Source of the DNA: Oscillospiraceae bacterium
GTDB taxonomy: Bacteria > Bacillota > Clostridia > Oscillospirales > Acutalibacteraceae
Reading direction: 5' to 3'
DNA length: 64,000 bases
Assembly (NCBI GenBank): GCA_015066565.1
Contig: SVOB01000001.1
Span: 992,001-1,056,000, forward strand
Positions 28,935-37,380 of the stretch are shown here, one piece after another. The notes beneath the pieces were generated by a model, which saw only the letters and a program-made list of their open reading frames with translations, was not told the origin of the DNA and did no database searches. Position numbers and translations under genes: made by a program. Within the stretch, counting starts at the first letter, position 1; the number at the start of each line of letters is the position of its first letter.

Positions 28935-29695
28935 CTTTTCTGCTCCTTCCAGAGTAATTTCAGTATTTTTTCAAACGCGACGCTCAGAAGAACCACCGTC
29001 AGCGTCACAGCAAAAACCCGGGTGTAGTTTATGCTTGTTTTTGCGCCGTTGAGAAGGGCGCCGAGCGAGCCTGTCGGCGAGGAAATAACCTCAGCTGCCA
29101 CGCCCGATTTCCAGGCTATTGACAAAGCCGTTGTACAGCCTGCACGCAAAAACGGACTGACAAGAGGTAACTTGACCTTGAAAAAAATATCTCTTTTACT
29201 AAGCGAATAAACCCTTGCCATTTCAACCAGCTTTCCGTCAATCGCCTTAACACCCGAGGCCGTATGACTCCAGACAATCGGAAGCACCATAAGGAACGAA
29301 ATGAACGACGGCAAAACCGACGACGGAATCCACAGCCACGCAAGAATTATAAGCGCCGCAACGGGAACGGTTTTTACAAGATGGTTAACGGGAGAAGTAA
29401 AAGCTCTGAAAACAAGGTATTTTTCACTTAAAAGCCCGAAAACAACGCCCAAAACAGCGCCCAGAACAAAACCGAGCAATATGTGAAGCACCGATACCGA
29501 AACCGTCTGCCAAAAGCTTTTTTCTCCGCAGAGCGAAATAAACTCCTTAAAGGTTTCAAACGGAAGCGGAATTTTAAGTATTAACTTTTTATTGATTGCC
29601 AGAGCGCCGAAATGCCAGACGGCAATCCAGAAAATAACAGAGCCTGCCGCAAGGGCAGGCTTTTGTTTTTTAACCGACATACCAGAAACCGTCAT
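28931..29695 (-). CDS. ABC transporter permease (NitT/TauT/SsuC type)
   Basis: BPD_transp_1 fold; EMARVYSLSKRDIFFKVKLPLVSPFLRAGCTTALSIAWKSGVAAE. Confidence 0.93.
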   Translation of the reverse strand: MTVSGMSVKKQKPALAAGSVIFWIAVWHFGALAINKKLILKIPLPFETFKEFISLCGEKSFWQTVSVSVLHILLGFVLGAVLGVVFGLLSEKYLVFRAFTSPVNHLVKTVPVAALIILAWLWIPSSVLPSFISFLMVLPIVWSHTASGVKAIDGKLVEMARVYSLSKRDIFFKVKLPLVSPFLRAGCTTALSIAWKSGVAAEVISSPTGSLGALLNGAKTSINYTRVFAVTLTVVLLSVAFEKILKLLWKEQKR

Positions 29696-30680
29696 CGGGG
29701 AGTTCGCCGCCGATTGAAGTCGGGTCTGCTTCGAACAATACCTTCAAATAGCCTGTAAGATTTGTTTTCATTTCTTCACCGGAAATAAAGCAGAGGTTAC
29801 AGTTAGGAATAGCCGCCTTAGCAAGAGGAGCCTTCGGAACGATTCCGTTTTCCTCACAAAGAGTAGCCGTCTTTTCAACGTCTGTATTCGCCGCCTCAAC
29901 AGAGCGCTTGTAATCCTCAAGGAAATTAGCTACTGCGCCGGGGTTTTCCTTTAAGAAGGCGTCACGGACTACAACGCAGCCCATCATAAGCTTTGAATCG
30001 GAAGAAACCTTTTCCCACTCGTCGCTAAGGTCAATCGCAATAACAGCGCCTTCGTAATTAAGCTTGATTGAGGTTGCAACGGGCTGAGGAGCGATAATAA
30101 CCGCCGTGTCGTCAGTGTTCCATACGGGAACAAGCTCGCTGCCCTCTTCCTTATATTCAATCTTAACGTCCTTCTCAGGGTCAATGTCATTAGCCTTAAG
30201 AAGATAGTTTATAATATATTCGGGGTTTGAGCCCTTACCTGTTGTGTAAATTGTTCTGCCCTTAAGGTCGGCAAGAGTTTTTATCTCGTCACCCTTGAAA
30301 TTGAGAACGTTGAGAACACCGAGAGTATTAACCGCGAGAATTTTAATACCCTTTTCGGTCTTTTTGTAAAGGGTTGAGGCAAGGTTTGTCGGAACAGCCG
30401 CTATATCAGCCTCGCCTGTTGAAATCTTCGCAACAACCTCCTGAGGTGTTGCGGCAACAGTGAAATGATACTTTTCAAGAGCGGTTGCTTCGTCAAGAGC
30501 CATCATATTAACCATACCGATACCTGTGGGTCCGCTGATGGTGTAGATATTCATATCTACCTTTGCCGCAGGCGCGGTTGTCGGAGCCTCCGTGCTCGCA
30601 GGCTCGTTTGTCTTTGCCGCGCAGGCCGCAAACGAAAGAAGCATAGCAACTACAAGTAAAATACTTAATGTTTTTTTCAT
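29670..30680 (-). CDS. ABC transporter substrate-binding lipoprotein (NMT1/TauA-like)
   Basis: Lipobox LLSFAACAAK; GPTGIGMVNMMALDEA...EADIAAVPTNLASTLYKK. Confidence 0.9.
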   Translation of the reverse strand: MKKTLSILLVVAMLLSFAACAAKTNEPASTEAPTTAPAAKVDMNIYTISGPTGIGMVNMMALDEATALEKYHFTVAATPQEVVAKISTGEADIAAVPTNLASTLYKKTEKGIKILAVNTLGVLNVLNFKGDEIKTLADLKGRTIYTTGKGSNPEYIINYLLKANDIDPEKDVKIEYKEEGSELVPVWNTDDTAVIIAPQPVATSIKLNYEGAVIAIDLSDEWEKVSSDSKLMMGCVVVRDAFLKENPGAVANFLEDYKRSVEAANTDVEKTATLCEENGIVPKAPLAKAAIPNCNLCFISGEEMKTNLTGYLKVLFEADPTSIGGELPDDGFWYVG

Positions 30681-30705
30681 TTTTTTCTTCTCCTTTATGA
30701 AAAAA

Positions 30706-31314
30706 TTATTTTATTTTAATTGTTGAACCGTTTCTCTCTATTACTCCGCTTTCGGTCAGTTCTTCCATAGCCCTGTAAAGACTTGTTCTGCCGATTGAGG
30801 TAAGGCGGGCAAGAGAGGTCATATTCACAATTTTTACCGTGTTGTTTTCGTCCGTATTGTCAGTCAGGTACTTATAAAGCTTCATTGTAGCGCCCTTGCA
30901 GGTGAAAAGCGAGATTTTCCGGTTAAGAAGCCTTACACGCTCTGAGAGGAACGAAATATAGTTTATTGACGCTTCGGGATGCTGCTCAAAAAGGAAGCGA
31001 AGCTCTTTTTCGTCGACAAAAAGGATTTCACAATCGGTTTTTGCGGTAATTCGGCTGATATACGGACTTTCGTTGCCGAAAAGCGCCGCCGCGCCGAAGG
31101 TGTCGCCCTCGTAAAAATTCTTTTTGAGAACGTTTTCGCCGTGAGCCGCCGCCGAGCCGTTAAGCACGACCCCGATTGCCTTTGAAAACGCTTTGTCGGA
31201 ATAAATTGTTTCGCCTTTTTTATAATGTTTTGGCTGACTGAAAGAATTGATAATTTCAGTTTTGGCTTCTTTTGAAAGGTTATTCAGCAAAAACCAGTTT
31301 TCAATTGCAAACAT
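30706..31314 (-). CDS. Crp/Fnr-family transcriptional regulator
   Basis: cNMP-like beta-roll (YKKGETIYSDKAFSKAIGVVLNGSAAAHG) and C-terminal HTH (SLARLTSIGRTSLYRAMEELTESGVIERNGSTIKIK); ATG at 31314. Confidence 0.88.
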   Translation of the reverse strand: MFAIENWFLLNNLSKEAKTEIINSFSQPKHYKKGETIYSDKAFSKAIGVVLNGSAAAHGENVLKKNFYEGDTFGAAALFGNESPYISRITAKTDCEILFVDEKELRFLFEQHPEASINYISFLSERVRLLNRKISLFTCKGATMKLYKYLTDNTDENNTVKIVNMTSLARLTSIGRTSLYRAMEELTESGVIERNGSTIKIK

Positions 31315-31335
31315 CTTATCCCTTCTTTTAAAAAG

Positions 31336-31385
31336 TGTTCCATTTGGAACAGATATATAATATAACATTGACAATTTTTTGTCAA
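31336..31385 (-). promoter_or_regulatory. Promoter with two inverted repeats upstream of crp/fnr-like gene
   Basis: On minus strand TTGACA-N17-TATTAT; TTGACAA-AAAA-TTGTCAA (31368-31385) and TGTTCCA-AA-TGGAACA (31336-31351) perfect inverted repeats. Confidence 0.7.
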
Positions 31386-31408
31386 GGGTTTTATTGTATT
31401 AATAAAAA

Positions 31409-31712
31409 ACGGACGAGTAACACTCGTCCCTACGGATTGTACTATATTAAAAATCTTGTTGTAGGGGACGGCGTCTCGACGTCCCGCAGAATCAATGTGT
31501 TTTTTCGGGCGGGCGTGGAAACGAAGCCCCTACATAATTTGACAATCATTTTCACATATTTTGTAGGGGCGAGTTTTGATATTATTTCTTGGAGCGTCGG
31601 GGTCGCCGCTCCCTACAGATGTCCTTTGATAATTTTTCCGTAGGGGCGAATATTATTCACCCGCAAAATTAGATGTATTTTGTTTTGGGCAAGGAAAACC
31701 TGCCCCTACGGA
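31409..31712. repeat. Dispersed mosaic hairpin repeat, copy C
   Basis: GGACGAGTAACACTCGTCCCTACGGATTG, CGACGTCCCGC, CGGGCGGGCGTGGAAAC...CCCCTACAT, GGAGCGTCGGGGTCGCCGCTCCCTAC shared with copy A. Confidence 0.85.
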
Positions 31713-31734
31713 TATTTTTTTAAATCAAAATAAA

Positions 31735-31758
31735 AAGGCGGTTCTTACGAACCGCCTT
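31735..31758 (-). terminator. Rho-independent terminator of the hydrogenase operon
   Basis: Minus strand AAGGCGGTTCGTAAGAACCGCCTTTTTA. Confidence 0.85.
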
Positions 31759-31771
31759 AAACACTGTTCAA

Positions 31772-33523
31772 TTATTTCCTGAACTTTTCCCTTGCAACAT
31801 AAGAAGTATGCAAATCGTGGTGCGCTCTGTGACCGCCGAAGCCGTCTGTATACCACTCTTCGTAAATCTTCTTGATGAGCGGACTCTCGTGGCTCATTCT
31901 CAGGGGCATTTCCTTATCCTGGTCATAGAGAGCCTTTGCTCTTACAGCCTTGATATCAACTGTATCACGGATATACTGAGGCTGGATGGGCTGACCGCCG
32001 CCGTTTACACAGCCGCCGGGGCATCCCATAATCTCAATAAAGCCCCAACCCTCGGGATTGCCTGCCGCAAGCTTGTCCATAACCTCTTTGGCAGCCGCTG
32101 CGCCTGACGCTACGGCAATCTTGAGGTCTGTTCCTGCGAGGTTAACGGTTGCTTCCTTAATGGAATCCGTACCTCTTACGGCTTCAAGCTCAATAGCCTC
32201 TGTTGCGCCGTTAAGCCAAGCGTTTGCAGTTCTTACTGCCGCTTCCATAACACCGCCCGTTGCGCCGAAGATAACGGCTGCGCCTGTATCGTCGCCGAGA
32301 GGACTGTCAAATTCTTCATCGGGAAGCGAATCGAACTTAACGCCGAGTCTCTGAAGCATTCTTGCCGCTTCTCTTGTCGTAAGAGCAACGTCAACATCGG
32401 GAACACCTGCCGCCGACTGGTCGTCCCTGCCGATTTCAAATTTCTTTGCAGTACAGGGCATAATTGAAACAACAACGATATCCTTCGGGTCAATGCCCAT
32501 CTTCTCGGCATAATAGGTCTTGATAACAGCGCCTGTCATCTGCTGGGGAGATTTGCAGGAAGAAAGGTGAGCGAGAAGGTCGGGATAGTAAAACTCGCAG
32601 AACTTAACCCAACCGGGCGAACAGGAGGTAATCATCGGAAGAGTGCCGCCGTTCTTAATTCTTTCAACAAGCTCGTTAGCCTCTTCAACTATAGTAAGGT
32701 CAGCGCCGAAGTCGGTGTCAAATACCTTATCAAAGCCGAGTCTGCGAAGACCTGCAACCATTTTACCCTCAACGTTGGTGCCTATCGGCATGCCGAAGCA
32801 TTCGCCTATCTGAGCGCGGACTGACGGAGCAGTCTGAACTACAACATGCTTTGTCGGGTCAGCAAGAGCCGCCCAGACCTTATCTGTGTCGTCTCTCTCG
32901 GTAAGAGCGCCTGTCGGACAAACAACAGTACACTGACCGCAGGAAATACACGGAGTATCGTTAAGCGAAAGACCGAAAGCCTGTCCGATTGAGGTATCGA
33001 AGCCACGGTCGTTAGCGCCGATAACGCTTACAAACTGCTCTTTACAAGCGGCTACGCAACGGCGGCAAAGGATACACTTATTGTTATCTCTTACAAGATG
33101 GGGAGTGCTGTAATCCTTTTCGTAATGGGGCTTTGCGCCTTCAAACGAAGTCTGGTCAACGCCGTATTCGTTACAAAGCTTCTGTAATTCGCAGTTTGTT
33201 GAACGAACGCAGGAAAGACAGCTCTTGTCGTGAGTGGAAAGGATGAGTTCGAGTGTAGTCTTTCTTGCCTTCTGAATTTTTTCACTGTTAGTGAGAACCT
33301 CCATACCCTCGCTTACGGGGTATACGCAGGAGGTGACGAGTCTGAAACCTCTGCCTTCATTTGCTTCAACGATGCAAATACGGCAAGCGCCGATTTCATT
33401 CTTTTTCTTCATATAGCACAGCGTGGGGATTTCAATCCCTGTCTGACGGGCAGCATCAAGAATAGTTGAGCCCTTGGGAACGCTTACGGCCATGCCATTG
33501 ATTTTTAAATTAACCATATCCAT
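31772..33523 (-). CDS. hndD: [FeFe]-hydrogenase catalytic subunit, NAD(P)-linked (HndD-like)
   Basis: N-terminal 2Fe-2S, His-Cys and 2x[4Fe-4S] clusters; H-cluster motifs ITSCSPGW, MPCTAKK, EIMGCPGGCVNGGGQP; small-subunit C-terminus. Confidence 0.95.
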   Translation of the reverse strand: MDMVNLKINGMAVSVPKGSTILDAARQTGIEIPTLCYMKKKNEIGACRICIVEANEGRGFRLVTSCVYPVSEGMEVLTNSEKIQKARKTTLELILSTHDKSCLSCVRSTNCELQKLCNEYGVDQTSFEGAKPHYEKDYSTPHLVRDNNKCILCRRCVAACKEQFVSVIGANDRGFDTSIGQAFGLSLNDTPCISCGQCTVVCPTGALTERDDTDKVWAALADPTKHVVVQTAPSVRAQIGECFGMPIGTNVEGKMVAGLRRLGFDKVFDTDFGADLTIVEEANELVERIKNGGTLPMITSCSPGWVKFCEFYYPDLLAHLSSCKSPQQMTGAVIKTYYAEKMGIDPKDIVVVSIMPCTAKKFEIGRDDQSAAGVPDVDVALTTREAARMLQRLGVKFDSLPDEEFDSPLGDDTGAAVIFGATGGVMEAAVRTANAWLNGATEAIELEAVRGTDSIKEATVNLAGTDLKIAVASGAAAAKEVMDKLAAGNPEGWGFIEIMGCPGGCVNGGGQPIQPQYIRDTVDIKAVRAKALYDQDKEMPLRMSHESPLIKKIYEEWYTDGFGGHRAHHDLHTSYVAREKFRK

Positions 33524-33539
33524 TTTTTAGGCTCCTTTC

Positions 33540-35366
33540 TTATTTCTTGCTGATAGCGTTTGCCTTTTTGCAGTTAGACATACATACGCCGCACTTGATA
33601 CATTTTGCCGCGTCGATTTCATACGACGGAAGCTTGTGGCCCTCGGCAATATATTCGGTCTTGCTTATAGCGTTTACGGGACAGTTACGCGCGCAAAGTC
33701 CGCAACCGATACACCTATCCTTGTCGATAGTGTATGTAAGAAGCTCCTTACATACGCCTGCGGGACATTTCTTATCCTGAACGTGAGCGATATACTCGTC
33801 CTTAAAGAACTTGAGAGTAGCAAGAACGGGGTTCGGAGCAGTCTGGCCGAGACCGCAGGCTGAGTTAGCCTTGATGTAATAGCAAAGCTCTTCAAGCTTG
33901 TCAAGGTCTTCCATTGTGCCCTTGCCCGAAGTAATCTTCTCAAGCATTTCGTAAAGTCTCTTCGTACCTACACGGCAGGGAGTACATTTACCGCAGCTCT
34001 CGTCAACCGTAAACTCAAGGAAGAACTTTGCGATATCAACCATACAGGTATCCTCGTCCATTACGATAAGTCCGCCTGAACCCATCATACAGCCGATTGC
34101 CGTAAGGTTATCGTAGTCAATTTTGGTATCGATAAGGGAAGCAGGGATACATCCGCCCGAAGGACCGCCTGTCTGGGCAGCCTTGAACTTTTTGCCGTTC
34201 GGGATACCGCCGCCGATATCGTAAATGATTTCGCGAAGCGTTGTGCCCATAGGAACTTCAACAAGGCCTGTGTGCTTAATCTTACCGCCGAGAGCGAATA
34301 CCTTAGTACCCTTGCTCTTCTCGGTACCCATTGAAGCGAACCAGTCAGCGCCGTGAAGAATAATCTGAGCAACATTTGCGAAGGTTTCAACGTTATTTTC
34401 AACTGTGGGCTTGCCGAAAAGTCCCTTAACAGCCGGGAACGGAGGACGGGGCTTAGGCTCGCCGCGGTTACCCTCGATTGAGGTCATAAGAGCGGTTTCC
34501 TCACCGCAGACGAAAGCGCCTGCGCCGAGTCTGATTTCAAGGTCGAAATCAAAGCCTGAGTCGAAAATATTTTTACCTAAAAGGCCGTATTCTCTTGCCT
34601 GGTCAATAGCAATCTGAAGACGTGCAACAGCGATAGGATACTCAGCACGGACATATACGAAGCCCTTTGTTGCGCCGATAGCGTAACCGCAGATAGCCAT
34701 AGCTTCGATAATACAGTGCGGGTCGCCCTCAAGAACGGAACGGTCCATGAATGCGCCGGGATCGCCCTCGTCGGCGTTACATACAACGTATTTCTGGTCA
34801 GCCTTATTAGGTGCGCAAAGAGACCATTTTACACCCGTGGGGAATCCGCCGCCGCCGCGTCCGCGAAGACCTGAATCCTTTATGCACTGAATAACTTCCT
34901 CGGGAGTCATTTCAGTAAGAGCCTTACCGAGAGCCTCATAACCGTCCATAGCGATATACTCGTCAATGTTTTCGGGGTCGATAACGCCGCAGTTACGAAG
35001 CGCTACACGGTGCTGAGCCTTATAGAAGTCAGTATCGTTAAGCGAAACGTTTCCGCTCATAATCTCGTGAGTGGGGTTGGTTGTCTCGTCATAAACAAGA
35101 CGCTCGACAATACGTCCTTTGAGAAGGTGCTCATTAACTATTTCCTTAACGTCGTCGGGAGTAACCTGGCTGTAGAATGTTCCGTCGGGATGAACAATGA
35201 CAACCGGTCCCAATGCGCAAAGGCCGAAGCAACCTGTCTGTACAAGCTTGATTTCGTCGGTAAGTCCGGTTGCGGCAAGCTCGTCAACGAAAGCCTGCTG
35301 AATCGCCTTACTGCCTGACGAAGTACAACCTGTACCGCCGCAGATAAGTACATGTGAACGAATCAT
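33540..35366 (-). CDS. hndC: NuoF-like FMN/NAD(P) subunit of hydrogenase (HndC-like)
   Basis: RGRGGGGFPTGVKWSLC; GAGAYICGEETALMTSIEG-like (GAGAFVCGEETALMTSIEGNRGEPKPRPPFP); C-terminal 2x[4Fe-4S]. Confidence 0.95.
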   Translation of the reverse strand: MIRSHVLICGGTGCTSSGSKAIQQAFVDELAATGLTDEIKLVQTGCFGLCALGPVVIVHPDGTFYSQVTPDDVKEIVNEHLLKGRIVERLVYDETTNPTHEIMSGNVSLNDTDFYKAQHRVALRNCGVIDPENIDEYIAMDGYEALGKALTEMTPEEVIQCIKDSGLRGRGGGGFPTGVKWSLCAPNKADQKYVVCNADEGDPGAFMDRSVLEGDPHCIIEAMAICGYAIGATKGFVYVRAEYPIAVARLQIAIDQAREYGLLGKNIFDSGFDFDLEIRLGAGAFVCGEETALMTSIEGNRGEPKPRPPFPAVKGLFGKPTVENNVETFANVAQIILHGADWFASMGTEKSKGTKVFALGGKIKHTGLVEVPMGTTLREIIYDIGGGIPNGKKFKAAQTGGPSGGCIPASLIDTKIDYDNLTAIGCMMGSGGLIVMDEDTCMVDIAKFFLEFTVDESCGKCTPCRVGTKRLYEMLEKITSGKGTMEDLDKLEELCYYIKANSACGLGQTAPNPVLATLKFFKDEYIAHVQDKKCPAGVCKELLTYTIDKDRCIGCGLCARNCPVNAISKTEYIAEGHKLPSYEIDAAKCIKCGVCMSNCKKANAISKK

Positions 35367-35371
35367 AGTTT

Positions 35372-35752
35372 TTAACCTCCGATTAACCTATCGTTTGTTA
35401 TTGTATACTCGGCAATAACCTTGCCGCTTTTAAGATGCTTTTCAACAACTTCCTTCGCCTTTTCGGGAGTCATTCTTACATAGGTAACCTTTTCCTTGCC
35501 TGCCTCGTAGATTTCAACAACGGGCTCAAACTGACAGATACCTATACAGCCTGTCTGGGAAACAGTGACCTTGTTTGCAAGGCCGTGGCTGTTGACTTCC
35601 TCAACGAAAGTGTTAAGCACGGGGCGAGCGCCTGCCGCTATACCGCAGGTTGCCATACCGACAACAACGCGGATATCGCCCGAGTCCTCACGAAGAACAA
35701 CCTTGTCCTTCATTTTTTCTCTGATTGCCTGAAGTTCGGCCAAAGATTTCAT
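35372..35752 (-). CDS. hndB: Thioredoxin-like [2Fe-2S] ferredoxin subunit (HndB-like)
   Basis: VVVGMATCGIAAGA...VSQTGCIGICQFEPVVEIYE; MKSLAELQAIREKMKDKV start. Confidence 0.9.
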   Translation of the reverse strand: MKSLAELQAIREKMKDKVVLREDSGDIRVVVGMATCGIAAGARPVLNTFVEEVNSHGLANKVTVSQTGCIGICQFEPVVEIYEAGKEKVTYVRMTPEKAKEVVEKHLKSGKVIAEYTITNDRLIGG

Positions 35753-35783
35753 ATATTTCATCCTTTCCAATGATATACATATT

Positions 35784-36326
35784 TTATCCGATTAACGAAT
35801 ACTGTTCTTTTAAGTATTCCTCAATCCATTTGATAACCTCGTAACTGTTGAGGGGCACGCCCTCAAGAACCTCTCTTAATTCACGGGTGTCGAGCGTTAC
35901 CTCGCCCCCGCCTTTTTTATGGGAGAAATAAAAATCAGTGTCGGGGTGACCCTGAATAAGAGTTGTAAGCGTTGAAACAATATCGCCCAGCGGAGTAAAA
36001 TCAAGATGGTGCTTATAAAACAGAGCCGTGACAACCGTACCGTGATTTTCTTCCTTTACGCTTGACTCGACGTTAAAGCTTCCGTCCGTCTGTTCCGCCG
36101 CCATTTTAAGAAGCGGAACGCCGAGACCGACCTTTCTTGTTGTCCTTGTCGTATAAAACGGGTCGATAACGCTTTTGACGGTTTCCTCGTCCATCCCGCA
36201 ACCGTTGTCACGGATTGTTATAGTAAGCGTTTCTTCGGTTTCTTCAAGAAGAATTTCGGTAAGCGAAGCGCCCGCTTTAACCGAGTTTTCGGTTACGTCA
36301 AGAATGTTAAGCGATAATTCTTTCAT
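35784..36326 (-). CDS. HATPase_c (histidine-kinase-like ATPase) protein
   Basis: LDVTENSVKAGA (N box), DNGCGMDEE (G1), GVGLPLLKMAAEQTDGS (G2-like). Confidence 0.88.
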   Translation of the reverse strand: MKELSLNILDVTENSVKAGASLTEILLEETEETLTITIRDNGCGMDEETVKSVIDPFYTTRTTRKVGLGVPLLKMAAEQTDGSFNVESSVKEENHGTVVTALFYKHHLDFTPLGDIVSTLTTLIQGHPDTDFYFSHKKGGGEVTLDTRELREVLEGVPLNSYEVIKWIEEYLKEQYSLIG

Positions 36327-37054
36327 TTTTTTCTTAATAACTCAAACAGCTTATGCCGTACTGACGCTAACGAGTACGGCTCGTCGTCAATTTCAAAATA
36401 GTTTTCATGCTCGCGCATATCCGTTAAGATATGGGCGTCCGAGCTTACTATTACCCTTTTATCCTCAAGCGAATACTTTTTTACATATTCGTCGATTTTT
36501 TCTTTTCTGTTTATTTCAACAATATCGAAATGCGGAGTTTCGGGAAAGGTTCCGAGTACCGCTATAACGCCGTTCGACTGTCTGTCAATATGGGCGGGAT
36601 AGCAAATTCCGTTATACTTTCCGACAACCGAGGGCGCTTCGTCAAGCGAAACAGTTGTTGCGTTCGACAAAAGGAACCCGTCCTCGCCGATAATGTTGTC
36701 CTCGCCGTCAAGGATGAACTGATTTCCGAAAATATCAACCCTGTTTTTGATTTTGACCCGTCTTGAGTCAATTTCTTCGTCAAACGCCATAGCGTCCGAA
36801 AGCTCTTCAAAAAGACAGACGACGTGAATATCCTCGCTCGTTGTCAGTTCCATTCCCGCAACGGGAATAAGTCCGTATCTCTTCGCCGCTTCAAAAAACG
36901 CAGGACAGTTTTTACAGGTGTTGTGGTCGGTCAGGGCAATCATATTAAGCCCGAGAAGCGTAGCCATACCCGCAATATTGTTCGGCGTATTGTCGTCGTC
37001 ACCACAGGGCGACAGGCACGAATGAAGGTGAAAATCGTAATAATACCTATTCAT
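36323..37054 (-). CDS. PHP-domain metal-dependent phosphoesterase
   Basis: YYDFHLHSCLSPCGDDDNTP; ALTDHNTCKNCPAF; IVSSDAHILTDM. Confidence 0.9.
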   Translation of the reverse strand: MNRYYYDFHLHSCLSPCGDDDNTPNNIAGMATLLGLNMIALTDHNTCKNCPAFFEAAKRYGLIPVAGMELTTSEDIHVVCLFEELSDAMAFDEEIDSRRVKIKNRVDIFGNQFILDGEDNIIGEDGFLLSNATTVSLDEAPSVVGKYNGICYPAHIDRQSNGVIAVLGTFPETPHFDIVEINRKEKIDEYVKKYSLEDKRVIVSSDAHILTDMREHENYFEIDDEPYSLASVRHKLFELLRKK

Positions 37055-37380
37055 CAGACCATACCCGAAATCGCCAGAGCCGTTTCGTAAATCGGCTTTT
37101 GTGAACAGAGAACGTTAATCCCCTTCTGCTCGGCTGTATTCTTCACCTCGTCGTCAAGCTTTACGCCCTCGGCGAGTATTACGCAGGCAACGTCCGAAAG
37201 CGAGGCGACGGCGGCAACGTTAATGTTCGACATAATCGTAATCCACGCGTTGTCCTCTTCGGCTCTGCCCATAACCCAGCTGAGAAGATCGCCGATATAG
37301 CAGCCGCTGACCTCCCGTTCACCGTCGGGCATACAAATTATTTCAAAACCGCAGCTTTCCTTAAGCTCGTTTACTGTCAT
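37054..37380 (-). CDS. DRTGG-like domain protein
   Basis: GCYIGDLLSWVMGRAEEDNAWITIMSNINVAAVASLSDVACVILAEGVKLDDEV; translationally coupled. Confidence 0.8.
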   Translation of the reverse strand: MTVNELKESCGFEIICMPDGEREVSGCYIGDLLSWVMGRAEEDNAWITIMSNINVAAVASLSDVACVILAEGVKLDDEVKNTAEQKGINVLCSQKPIYETALAISGMV

